Source of the DNA: JBKECY01 sp047975025
GTDB taxonomy: Bacteria > Bacillota > Clostridia > Lachnospirales > Lachnospiraceae
Reading direction: 5' to 3'
Length of the DNA stretch: 64,000 nt
Assembly (NCBI GenBank): GCA_047975025.1
Contig: JBKECY010000053.1
Span: 1 to 64,000 of the forward strand
Shown: in pieces, positions 41,635 through 49,771 of the stretch
Layout of the letters: every line of letters starts with the position of its first letter
How positions within the stretch are numbered: position 1 is the first letter of the stretch
The notes under the pieces: generated by a model
The model's database searches: none
Seen by the model: only the letters and a program-made list of their open reading frames with translations
Told to the model about the DNA's origin: nothing
Position numbers and translations under genes: made by a program

Positions 41635-42453
41635 ATGAAGGAACAAGATACAACGAATCAGACAGAAAGTGCAGCAGGGCATCCTAATTTCAAAGTGGAG
41701 CCTCACGAAGCAAGTCATATAAAGAAAGTGATTGGTGTGGTAAGCGGAAAAGGAGGCGTGGGAAAGTCGCTCGTTACCTCTTTACTCGCAATAAGTGCAC
41801 AGAGAAGCGGCTGTAAGGCAGCCATTCTGGACGGCGATATTACGGGACCGTCGATTCCCAAGGCTTTCGGACTGCATACCAAGGCACAGGCTGTGGAGGC
41901 AGGGATAGAACCGGTTATGACTGATACCGGTATCGCAGCAATGTCTTTAAACCTGCTGCTAGATCATGAGACAGATCCTGTTGTATGGCGAGGGCCGATT
42001 CTGGCTGGTACCGTTAAGCAATTCTGGTCTGATGTTATGTGGGGGGATATCGATTATATGTTCGTGGATATGCCGCCGGGTACGGGAGATGTACCGCTCA
42101 CAGTATTTCAGTCGCTGCCGGTAGACGGTATTGTTATCGTTGCTTCCCCGCAGGAGCTGGTGTCCATGGTCGTAGAGAAATCAGTGAACATGGCAAAACT
42201 GATGGGAGTTCCGATTCTGGGGATGGTTGAGAATATGAGTTATGCAATCTGTCCAAAATGCGGAGAGAAGCTGCATTTGTTCGGAGAAAGTCATGTAAGT
42301 GAGATTGCGAAAAAGCATGAAATCGATGAAGTGGCACAGTTACCGATCGACCCGCAGATTGCCGCAGCCTGTGATGCCGGAGAGATTGAATATATCAAAG
42401 AAGACCGGCTGCAGGAGTTCTTTCAAAATATTTCCGGAAAAATAAGCAAGTAA
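41635..42453 (+). CDS. mrp: Mrp/NBP35-type iron-sulfur carrier ATPase
   Basis: From the ATG at 41635 (GAGGAG 7 nt upstream; the frame opens at 41488) the product is 272 residues. The deviant P-loop is GVVSGKGGVGKS, followed by DGDITGPS, VDMPPGTGDV and a late CPKCGE cysteine pair that can hold a bridging 4Fe-4S cluster. Such proteins load or carry Fe-S clusters. The acidic and polar N-terminal 25 residues are not part of the fold. It is divergent from pflB, whose activase needs an Fe-S cluster, a suggestive but unproven link. Confidence 0.92.
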   Translation: MKEQDTTNQTESAAGHPNFKVEPHEASHIKKVIGVVSGKGGVGKSLVTSLLAISAQRSGCKAAILDGDITGPSIPKAFGLHTKAQAVEAGIEPVMTDTGIAAMSLNLLLDHETDPVVWRGPILAGTVKQFWSDVMWGDIDYMFVDMPPGTGDVPLTVFQSLPVDGIVIVASPQELVSMVVEKSVNMAKLMGVPILGMVENMSYAICPKCGEKLHLFGESHVSEIAKKHEIDEVAQLPIDPQIAAACDAGEIEYIKEDRLQEFFQNISGKISK

Positions 42454-42481
42454 ACAAAAAAAACGAAGGAGAACCGTAGAA

Positions 42482-43537
42482 ATGACGACGCAGACGGAGA
42501 CGGTGCCAACAGAAACAAGATCCTGTGAACCACGTTTGGAAAGAAAGGCTTCCCTCGATGTGCTCAAATGTCTTTGTGCCTTCTTGGTCGTATGTCTTCA
42601 TACCTGGGAGGGGAATCAGATCGCTTACTTTTTTATGCCTTTGGAGCGTGTGGCTGTCCCCCTGTTCTTTATGATGTCCGGATTCTTCTATACCGGCAGC
42701 CGGATGCGTGGGAGCGCCGGCAGAAATATTGTGCGGATATTGAGCCTGCTGCTGCTTTCAAATCTATTCTACCTGTTCTTTATGATACTGCAGAACCTGC
42801 TGCAAAAACAAAGCCTGGCCGCCTATTTTGCAACGCTTTTTCAAGGGGAGAGCCTGCGCTCCGCCCTCCTGTTCTCGGCATCGCCGATTGCGGGCCACCT
42901 GTGGTACCTGTCGGCACTTTTGTATGTGCTGTTGCTGCTGTATGTTCTATATAAGAAGCGTATCATGAAATATCTCTATGCACTTATCCCTATCTTACTT
43001 TTGGGGAACCTCCTAGCAGGCAATTATGCCAAAGTGTTTACTGGGACCGGATATCCGATTTATTATGCCAGAAACGCACTTCTGTGCGGTCTGCCATTTT
43101 TTCTGATTGGACTGGGGCTGTATCATCTGTATGGGAAAGGTGAGCGCAAGCTTCCGTCATGGCTTCTGCTAGCCGCGGGGACCGCGTTCTTCGCCGCAGC
43201 TTCACTGCATGAAAAATACCTGCTGACCCGAGCGGGTAAGAATTCCAATGAAGACTTGTATGCCAGCACCATTTTTCTGTCGGTCTTTTTGTTCCTAATC
43301 TTTTTGAAACGTCCGAATCTGGGACAAAATACGATTGTTGCAAAAATCGGAAGAGAATTATCACTTTTGATTTATATTCTGCATGTGCTGGTTCGCGAAG
43401 CGGTGAGCCGCATAGCTGAAGTATTGGGGATTTTTGACTTTTATTCCAAAATCGCTTTTCTGGTGGTGTTCCTGCTGACTGCGATTCTGGCAGCCCTGCT
43501 GCACAAACTTACCATACTGCGCAAAATAACAGGATGA
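42482..43537 (+). CDS. Acyltransferase 3 family membrane protein
   Basis: The 351-residue protein has about ten membrane helices. It has the family entry RKASLDVLKCLCAFLVVCLHTWEG, with the conserved Arg and His on the first helix, and the later LWYLSALLYVLLLLY. These enzymes transfer acyl groups, often acetyl, to exported sugars or peptidoglycan. The substrate is unknown. AAGGAG is 10 nt before the ATG, and it follows mrp by 28 bp in the same direction. Confidence 0.88.
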   Translation: MTTQTETVPTETRSCEPRLERKASLDVLKCLCAFLVVCLHTWEGNQIAYFFMPLERVAVPLFFMMSGFFYTGSRMRGSAGRNIVRILSLLLLSNLFYLFFMILQNLLQKQSLAAYFATLFQGESLRSALLFSASPIAGHLWYLSALLYVLLLLYVLYKKRIMKYLYALIPILLLGNLLAGNYAKVFTGTGYPIYYARNALLCGLPFFLIGLGLYHLYGKGERKLPSWLLLAAGTAFFAAASLHEKYLLTRAGKNSNEDLYASTIFLSVFLFLIFLKRPNLGQNTIVAKIGRELSLLIYILHVLVREAVSRIAEVLGIFDFYSKIAFLVVFLLTAILAALLHKLTILRKITG

Positions 43538-43547
43538 AGTCTTTGAC

Positions 43548-43576
43548 TTTACACTTTTCTTAAAATACTTTATACT
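43548..43576 (+). promoter_or_regulatory. Promoter of the metallopeptidase-hydratase unit
   Basis: TTTACA (43548-43553), a 17-bp spacer and TATACT (43571-43576) lie about 90 bp before the metallopeptidase ATG. Confidence 0.55.
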
Positions 43577-43665
43577 GATACGAGGTACTAAGCACTTTGC
43601 CCGGACGCAGGCGCTTTAGGAGCTGCTGCGGCTCGGCATGCCACATAAAAAGCGCAGGAGGGCGT

Positions 43666-44076
43666 ATGATTTCTCAAGAAGAATTTATGGAACTGCTAGA
43701 TGAGATATCTGGAGAAATACCGTCTGAAATCTTTCAAGGGTTAAACGGCGGTGTGATACTGCGGCCTGAGGAAAAGCTGCATCCGCAAAGCCAGGGGAAT
43801 GATTTGTGGGTTCTGGGAGACTACAACAGGAACCAGATGGGGCGTTATATTAATATATATTACGGTTCTTACAGCCGCGTCTACGGACATCTGGAAGGGG
43901 AGGCGCTCAGAAAAAAGTTGAGGCACACCCTGCTCCATGAGTTTCGTCATCACCTGGAGTCACTGGCAGGAGAGTATGATCTTGAAGTTGAGGATGCTAT
44001 ACAAATCGCTAAGTACAAGCAAATGTATACAACAAAGCAGGAAGAAAAATATCAGGACAATGAAACTGACCACTAG
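43666..44076 (+). CDS. Metallopeptidase family protein (minimal zincin)
   Basis: From the ATG at 43666 (GGAGG 5 nt upstream; the frame opens at 43597) the product is 136 residues. The zincin motif is LLHEFRHHLESL (HExxH with an extra His), and an ILRPEEKLHPQ segment is conserved in this small cytosolic family. The family is often found in Clostridia and Actinobacteria; physiological substrates are unknown. It ends 18 bp before the hydratase gene and is probably co-transcribed with it. Confidence 0.82.
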   Translation: MISQEEFMELLDEISGEIPSEIFQGLNGGVILRPEEKLHPQSQGNDLWVLGDYNRNQMGRYINIYYGSYSRVYGHLEGEALRKKLRHTLLHEFRHHLESLAGEYDLEVEDAIQIAKYKQMYTTKQEEKYQDNETDH

Positions 44077-44094
44077 AGGAGGTATTGTGAATTT

Positions 44095-46350
44095 ATGATT
44101 AAGTTACACGAAGGAGGCGTCTACTTACGCGACAGGGAGATTGTATCAGAAGCTGGACAGACTTTTTCGCTTACACAGGAAGAAGCCAGAAAAAATACGA
44201 TAGCATACCGTATTTTGCAGACGCATAATACAACACAGGATATGGAACATCTGAAAATCAAATTTGATAAACTGACATCCCACGATATCACATTTGTCGG
44301 GATTATTCAGACAGCAAGAGCTTCAGGTCTGGAACGGTTTCCGGTGCCCTATGTACTTACGAACTGTCATAACTCGCTGTGTGCCGTAGGCGGTACCATC
44401 AATGAGGATGACCATATGTTCGGACTGACCTGTGCCAAGAAATACGGCGGTGTTTACGTACCGCCGCATCAGGCCGTGATTCATCAGTATGCCAGAGAAG
44501 TACTGGCAGGGTGCGGCCGGATGATTCTGGGTTCTGACAGTCATACCCGGTATGGTGCACTTGGCACAATGGCGATGGGGGAAGGCGGTCCTGAGCTGGT
44601 CAAACAGCTGCTGGAACAGACATATGACATTGATATGCCAGGAGTAGTAGGCGTATATCTGACAGGTGAGCCGATTCCTGGGGTAGGTCCGCAGGACGTG
44701 GCACTGGCCATCATCGGTGCCGTATTTGAAAACGGCTATGTTAAGAATAAAGTCATGGAATTTGTAGGACCGGGCGTACATAACTTAAGTGCTGATTTTA
44801 GAATCGGCGTGGATGTTATGACCACAGAAACCACCTGTCTTTCTTCTATATGGGAAACAGATGAGAAAATCGAAGAGTTCTTTGAGATTCATGGACGCAG
44901 TGAAGAGTATAAAGAGTTAAAACCCGGAAAGCTCACTTACTATGATGGCATGATTGAAGTGGATTTGGGAAAAATCCGTCCTATGATTGCTATGCCGTTT
45001 CACCCGAGCAATACCTACACGATTGATGAAGTGAATAAGAATTTAAAGGACATTCTGCATGAAGTGGAAAAGAAGGCAGCGGTAAGTCTGGGCGGCTCCT
45101 TTTCCTATTCCCTGCAGGATAAGATTGTAGATGGCAAGCTTTATGTAGAACAAGGTATCATCGCAGGATGCGCCGGTGGTGGATTTGAGAACATCTGTGA
45201 TGCGGCTGATATCCTAAAGGGAAGCAGTATCGGAAGCGGAGCATTTACCTTGAGCGTATATCCGGCCAGTATGCCGATCAATATGGAAATTGCCCGAAAT
45301 GGTGTGATGACCACCCTGCTTGAAACAGGTGCTGTTGTCAAGACGGCATTTTGCGGTCCTTGCTTTGGAGCGGGAGATACACCGGCAAATAATGCATTTA
45401 GTGTGCGTCATACGACCCGTAACTTCCCGAACAGAGAAGGTTCACAGATTCAGAAAGGACAGATTTCCTCGGTTGCCCTGATGGATGCACGTTCCATCGC
45501 CGCAACAGCCGCAAATCAGGGCTTCCTGACATCGGCAGAAGAATATACGGGGACCTACTCCAAGCCCAAATATCATTATGACGCTGCTATTTATAGCAAT
45601 CGTGTCTTTGACAGCAAAGGAGTTGCAGACCCGGAAGTTGAGATACAGTTTGGCCCTAATATTAAAGACTGGCCGCAGATGCAGGCACTTAGTGACAATC
45701 TGCTCCTCAAAGTGGTCTCTGAAATACATGATCCGGTCACAACGACAGATGAGCTGATTCCTTCGGGAGAAACCTCTTCCTATCGTTCGAACCCTCTCGG
45801 ACTTGCGGAGTTTACGCTTTCCAGAAAGGACCCGGCATATGTAGGACGTGCGAAAGAAGTCAAGGCGGCGGCCGAGGCACTCGTACAAGGAGAAGACCCG
45901 GCGGCAGTACTTTCTGAACTGGCTCCGGTATTGGCTGCGATTCGTGAAACGCTTCCGGAAGTTGATGTGAAGAATCTGGAACTTGGCAGTACAATCTTCG
46001 CTGTAAAGCCGGGTGATGGTTCGGCACGTGAGCAGGCAGCGTCCTGCCAGAGAGTTCTGGGCGGATGCGCTAATATTGCAAATGAATACGCCACGAAACG
46101 TTATCGCTCCAATCTGATCAACTGGGGTATGATTCCTTTTGTGATTGATGCAAAAGAGCTGCCGTTTGCGAATCTGGACTATATTTTAGTTCCGGGGATT
46201 CGAAAAGCGATCCAGGAGAGCGCTTCTGTCATGACGGCCTACGTAGTCAAGGATACACTGATTCCATTTGAGCTGTCACTTGGCTCTCTTACGGATGATG
46301 AGCGAGAAATCATTTTAAAGGGTTCTCTGATCAACTTTAACCGCAAATAG
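44095..46350 (+). CDS. Aconitase-family hydratase
   Basis: The 751-residue protein has the aconitase 4Fe-4S ligand regions: VLTNCHNSL, GCAGGGFENI and FCGPCFGAGD, with the SDSHTRYGALG active-site stretch between. A C-terminal swivel-domain part (residues 600-751) with YRSNLINWGMIPF follows. The length fits the Clostridia 'hydratase' subgroup of aconitases. It probably interconverts citrate and isocitrate in an incomplete TCA route for glutamate, or a related hydroxyacid. AGAGGAGG is upstream of the ATG. Confidence 0.92.
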   Translation: MIKLHEGGVYLRDREIVSEAGQTFSLTQEEARKNTIAYRILQTHNTTQDMEHLKIKFDKLTSHDITFVGIIQTARASGLERFPVPYVLTNCHNSLCAVGGTINEDDHMFGLTCAKKYGGVYVPPHQAVIHQYAREVLAGCGRMILGSDSHTRYGALGTMAMGEGGPELVKQLLEQTYDIDMPGVVGVYLTGEPIPGVGPQDVALAIIGAVFENGYVKNKVMEFVGPGVHNLSADFRIGVDVMTTETTCLSSIWETDEKIEEFFEIHGRSEEYKELKPGKLTYYDGMIEVDLGKIRPMIAMPFHPSNTYTIDEVNKNLKDILHEVEKKAAVSLGGSFSYSLQDKIVDGKLYVEQGIIAGCAGGGFENICDAADILKGSSIGSGAFTLSVYPASMPINMEIARNGVMTTLLETGAVVKTAFCGPCFGAGDTPANNAFSVRHTTRNFPNREGSQIQKGQISSVALMDARSIAATAANQGFLTSAEEYTGTYSKPKYHYDAAIYSNRVFDSKGVADPEVEIQFGPNIKDWPQMQALSDNLLLKVVSEIHDPVTTTDELIPSGETSSYRSNPLGLAEFTLSRKDPAYVGRAKEVKAAAEALVQGEDPAAVLSELAPVLAAIRETLPEVDVKNLELGSTIFAVKPGDGSAREQAASCQRVLGGCANIANEYATKRYRSNLINWGMIPFVIDAKELPFANLDYILVPGIRKAIQESASVMTAYVVKDTLIPFELSLGSLTDDEREIILKGSLINFNRK

Positions 46351-46385
46351 TATTTACGAAAGTAAATTGTATACGTGACTTTAGT

Positions 46386-46425
46386 AAAGCTTCTGCAGGA
46401 TGCGCCTCATCCTGTGGGAGCTTTT
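46386..46425 (+). terminator. Terminator of the hydratase gene
   Basis: A long stem, AAAGCTTCTGCAGGATG paired with CATCCTGTGGGAGCTTT (with G-U wobbles), ends in TTTTG. It starts 36 bp after the stop. It separates the hydratase from the noncoding unit that follows. Confidence 0.85.
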
Positions 46426-46536
46426 GTTAATTTCAGGAAAAAGATTGTCAAAAAACAAACAAATCTTTAATTGCGTGCACAATTTATACAAAAAATAATA
46501 TAAAACTGTTTAAAAGGACGAAAAGCATTTAATGTG

Positions 46537-46565
46537 TTGACAAAACAAGGCCTCTCTGCTATGAT
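46537..46565 (+). promoter_or_regulatory. Strong promoter of the noncoding transcript
   Basis: A perfect TTGACA (46537-46542), a 17-bp spacer and TATGAT (46560-46565) form one of the best promoters in the window, yet no protein gene follows for 1.2 kb. The predicted start is near 46572. Confidence 0.8.
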
Positions 46566-47252
46566 TACTTCAAGAACAAACAATATATAGTTTATTACCA
46601 TATAAGATTTGTTCAGACACTTGAAACTCATTCAATTAACAGCATATAGAAGCAGTGTTGAATGATTACAACCGAGATTGGAGGTATAGTCCAATGGGAA
46701 GTAGATGCAGCTAACAGCAACATGAGCGTGGGAATACTTTATAAGTCCTGTAAGAAGAACCAGACGCACAATGTTAAGTAACAGTAAAAATCAAAGTAAG
46801 ATGGAAGTATCTGAACCGATTGAAAAGTGCAGTTGGTATATAGAAAAAAAGTACTCATGTTGACATTTTCCACAAACCTAAGATATCGGCTTTTGTGTTA
46901 TATGTAAAGAAATGTAACCAAAAGAAATAACAATGAATTCTAAGATCAAAACCGCAGGTACTACACATATAGATGTGAAAAGGTGAAACAGGCAATACCT
47001 ATAGTAACTTTCAGAAACTTTATCAGTGCAGTCCTAAATGACAAAAGCAAATGCTTAACAGTACAATAAAATGTATTGGAAAAGTCAGAAGGCAGAGAAA
47101 AGAGAATTCAGAAATTAATTTTGATACCCATTGCAATAACGAATGGATAGAAACGATATATTAGAAGAATATTTTATTTACAGTAAAATATTATTAAGTC
47201 GTACATCCGTATTCATGTATGACCCTATAAATCTTCTAAAACAAAATCTTAT

Positions 47253-47313
47253 GTAGGCAAAAGCATACAACTGTAAGCAAAAGCATACGACCGTAGGCGA
47301 ATAGCATACAAAC
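47253..47313 (+). repeat. Three tandem 20-21-nt repeats in the noncoding transcript
   Basis: Units start at 47253, 47273 and 47293 with the pattern GTAGGCAAAAGCATACAACT; the second and third copies differ at 3-5 positions. There are no spacers, so this is not a CRISPR. Repeated GCATAC and GTA(G/A)GC elements could form repeated protein- or RNA-binding sites. Confidence 0.75.
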
Positions 47314-47624
47314 AAGATACTACACAGGAGGAAGAATTGAATCATAACTCTTAATAGAACAGTCGTTTTGAAATCAGTGAAAAATTCCATAGGTAGCAAA
47401 TAAATTTATTGAACTAAAGGAAAGTTTTAACAGATAATTTTAATATTGATGTTGGGATTACTTTTAAAAATCCAATTTGATAATGATTGTAATGGAATTT
47501 AGTAAGGATTAAGAGAAGCGCATATAGTACAAGAGATATGATACATTACAGCGAATGGCTCATAGAAGGAAAAGAATAGAGCAAATTCGAGAATGGAGAA
47601 AAAAATTGAATATTGAAGAAATAT

Positions 47625-47670
47625 AGGCGGCTGTCATTAATGAAAAAATAATGATGGTCGCCTAATTTTT
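47625..47670 (+). terminator. Terminator of the noncoding transcript
   Basis: A 15-bp stem (AGGCGGCTGTCATTA with TAATGATGGTCGCCT, three G-U pairs, 9-nt loop) is followed by AATTTTT. It lies 16 bp before the -35 of the next gene's promoter. Confidence 0.88.
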
Positions 47671-47685
47671 GTGTTTGCCCCGGGA

Positions 47686-47714
47686 TTGACATATGCCGGG
47701 ACTTAGCGTATCAT
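47686..47714 (+). promoter_or_regulatory. Promoter of the RluA-family gene
   Basis: TTGACA (47686-47691), a 17-bp spacer and TATCAT (47709-47714) lie 48 bp before the ATG. This independent promoter shows that the upstream 1.1-kb transcript is not simply the rluA leader. Confidence 0.75.
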
Positions 47715-47761
47715 CTTGTCGACAGTGAAAACATAAATCGACTGTGCGTAGGAGGAATCAA

Positions 47762-48457
47762 ATGTATCATGACTTGAAGATTTTGCTGGAGGACCAGCAT
47801 GTTATCGTATTACATAAGCCAGCGGGACTTGCAGTGCAAAGTGCCCGAATTTCCAGTATGGATCTTCAAAGTCAGGTGAAGAATTACCTGAATCAAAAAA
47901 CTGAGAATTATAACGGATACCTGGGGATAATTCATAGACTCGATCAACCGGTAGAGGGCGTCGTTCTATTCGCTAAGACTGCTTTTGCGGCGAAGGAACT
48001 AAGTGCCCAGATCACATCAGGCCGTATGCATAAGATCTATCTGGCCGGCGTACAGGCCAAGCCTTCTGTAAAGTCGGGGCGTTTAGAACACTATCTGTTA
48101 AAAAAGTCCAAAGAAAACTGCTCTATGGCAGTACCGCCCAATACACAAGGGGCTAAAAAGGCACTTCTGGAATACACCGTATTGCAAAGCAAAGAAAATG
48201 AGGCGCTGCTTCGGATAGAATTGCTGACGGGTCGGCATCACCAGATTCGTGTGCAGCTTTCCCAAGCTGGTATGCCAATTGTCGGGGATACGAAATACAG
48301 TATGGACGGCTCTGAAAACCCTGATGCGCACCTACTGGCACTGTGCGCCAGTGAATTGCGTTTTGCCCATCCTAAGACGAAACAGGAGCTGCACATTTCT
48401 GTGCGGCCGCAAAATCCTTATTTTACCAAATTTGACCTTTCAACAGAAAAAAACTGA
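47762..48457 (+). CDS. RluA-family pseudouridine synthase
   Basis: From the ATG at 47762 (AGGAGG 6 nt upstream) the product is 231 residues. The catalytic motif is IIHRLDQPVEGVVLFAKT, with the Asp of HRLD as nucleophile. LLTGRHHQIRVQLSQAGMPIVGD is the second conserved block. There is no S4 domain, so it belongs to the short RluA/RsuA-like group. It isomerises uridine in rRNA or tRNA; the exact target is unknown. It is a single-gene unit downstream of the noncoding transcript. Confidence 0.93.
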   Translation: MYHDLKILLEDQHVIVLHKPAGLAVQSARISSMDLQSQVKNYLNQKTENYNGYLGIIHRLDQPVEGVVLFAKTAFAAKELSAQITSGRMHKIYLAGVQAKPSVKSGRLEHYLLKKSKENCSMAVPPNTQGAKKALLEYTVLQSKENEALLRIELLTGRHHQIRVQLSQAGMPIVGDTKYSMDGSENPDAHLLALCASELRFAHPKTKQELHISVRPQNPYFTKFDLSTEKN

Positions 48458-48487
48458 AATTTTTTAATGAAAAGTATGTGAAATCAC

Positions 48488-48515
48488 TAGACATATTGAC
48501 GAATAGCAGTATAAT
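48488..48515 (+). promoter_or_regulatory. Promoter of the sugar-binding lipoprotein gene
   Basis: TAGACA (48488-48493), a 16-bp spacer and TATAAT (48510-48515) lie 57 bp before the ATG. Confidence 0.5.
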
Positions 48516-48572
48516 ATGAAGTATATGTAATAGAATTGTAAAGACTTGGTCAAAGGTAATGAGGAAAAGTAA

Positions 48573-49694
48573 ATGAAAAAGAAAATGTCATTGATGTTGG
48601 CTGCACTTCTGGTGCTGCTGCTTTGTACGGGTTGTGCGAGCCGTTCTATTGTTGAGACAGAACAGGCGCAAGCATCCAGACTCGACAGCAAAGTTGAGAC
48701 TACACAGGCAGAAGAAAGCACGCAGCAGGCGGCTACACAGGAAATTCCGATTTCGATTGATACGGATTTGCCGGTAAAAGCTGGCGCTAAGATGATTGTA
48801 GTGGCAAAATCTAAAACAGGGGTTTATTGGGAAACACTGCGTACTTATATGAAAGAAGCGGTAGCAGCAGTGAATGAAGCGTATGGATATACGGGCAGTG
48901 ATAAAATAACAGTTACGTTTGAAGCACCGACGGATGCTTCGGCCGTAGATGATCAAATTAATATTATTGATTTGGCACTTGCTGAAAATCCGGCGGTTCT
49001 GTGCGTATCACCCATTGATAAAGAGTCTTGTCAGGCACAGCTTGATACAGCCAGAGATAATGGAATCTCTGTTATATTGTTTGAATCTGGCCTGGATGAT
49101 GCCGATGAGTATACGTATACCGGAACGGATAATCAGGCGGCAGGCGCTCTGGCAGCAGAGTATCTGACGAAGGCTGTAGGAGAGACAGGTACCGTTGCGG
49201 TACTTGCCTCACAATCCCTTTCCCTGAATACGGAACTTCGTTTGACGGGATTTGAAGAGAAGGCAGCTAAGATGTGTCCCGAAACCACGGTACTTTCTTT
49301 GCAGGGAGCGCAGGAGGATTTGACATTTGAAGAGTCCCTGGAAGAGTTTTTCAGTAAGCATCCGGACATAGACGGAGTCTTTTGTACAGATGAGGCAGCG
49401 GCCAATGCGGTACTTGCCTTTGTGCAGGCCAATCCGGAGTATGAGATTGAAATCGTAGGATTTGATGTCGGCAGCACACAGCTTGAGGCTGTTAAGTCAG
49501 GTGAAGAGCTGGGCATATTCGTACAGGATTTAAGGAAAATTGCTTATGAGACAATCTATGTAGCAGCAACAAGCGCGACAACCGATACGAGTGTGGATGC
49601 TTCTGTGGAAGACACGCAGATACTGACAGATGCAATCTGGGTGGATGCGGATTCGCTGGAAGATGCAGAGGTTGCACAGTATCTATATGAATAA
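48573..49694 (+). CDS. ABC-type sugar-binding lipoprotein (periplasmic binding protein fold I)
   Basis: The 373-residue protein has a lipoprotein signal with lipobox CTGC (LLLCTGCAS). A Gln/Glu/Thr-rich linker follows, then a type I substrate-binding fold: MIVVAKSKTGVYWETLRTYM, NPAVLCVSPIDKESC, TYTGTDNQAAGALAAEYL and DGVFCTDEAAANAVLAFV. This matches ribose/galactose-type ABC solute-binding proteins (RbsB-like). It is an orphan here; no permease or ATPase gene is adjacent, and a terminator follows. It may serve an unlinked transporter or a sensor. Confidence 0.9.
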   Translation: MKKKMSLMLAALLVLLLCTGCASRSIVETEQAQASRLDSKVETTQAEESTQQAATQEIPISIDTDLPVKAGAKMIVVAKSKTGVYWETLRTYMKEAVAAVNEAYGYTGSDKITVTFEAPTDASAVDDQINIIDLALAENPAVLCVSPIDKESCQAQLDTARDNGISVILFESGLDDADEYTYTGTDNQAAGALAAEYLTKAVGETGTVAVLASQSLSLNTELRLTGFEEKAAKMCPETTVLSLQGAQEDLTFEESLEEFFSKHPDIDGVFCTDEAAANAVLAFVQANPEYEIEIVGFDVGSTQLEAVKSGEELGIFVQDLRKIAYETIYVAATSATTDTSVDASVEDTQILTDAIWVDADSLEDAEVAQYLYE

Positions 49695-49711
49695 AACTGA
49701 TTTGTAAATCG

Positions 49712-49749
49712 AAAAAGCGTTCTGCGGCATGTGCCGTCGAACGCTTTTT
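49712..49749 (+). terminator. Terminator between the binding-protein gene and adhE
   Basis: The stem AAAAAGCGTTC / GAACGCTTTTT with an inner CGGCA / TGCCG pair is strong. A5/T5 ends make it bidirectional, so it also serves adhE, which converges from the right and stops 22 bp away. Confidence 0.92.
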
Positions 49750-49771
49750 CTTATCTTGTCAAATGAAATTG

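Larger units (their letters stand above)
46572..47670 (+). ncRNA. Candidate large structured noncoding RNA (~1.1 kb)
   Basis: The unit runs from a consensus promoter to a strong terminator. No plus-strand ORF with a ribosome site exceeds a handful of codons. The sequence is AT- and purine-rich, unlike the coding neighbours. Local stems include TTCAAG-AACAAA with TTTGTT…CTTGAA at the very 5' end (46569-46625), TCATTCAA/TTGAATGA (46628-46665), ATTGGA/TCCAAT (46677-46695), CACAT/ATGTG (46964-46977), AATATTTTA/TAAAATATT (47168-47192) and CGAAT..CTC/GAG..ATTCG (47552-47589). Three tandem 20-nt repeats lie at 47253-47313. It does not match OLE, ROOL, GOLLD or other large RNAs as I remember them. 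A decayed gene or very long leader is less likely, because rluA has its own promoter. Confidence 0.6.

Noticed and set aside
46861..46895. Second TTGACA inside the noncoding region as another promoter
   Set aside because: No acceptable -10 lies 16-18 bp downstream; the only candidate is GATATC.
47253..47313. Possible CRISPR array
   Set aside because: The three 20-nt units are head to tail without spacers and no cas gene is in the window.
47178..47399. 73-codon minus-strand frame in the noncoding region
   Set aside because: No ribosome site, unusual Phe/Cys-rich composition, and it lies antisense to the repeat array; probably chance in AT-rich DNA.
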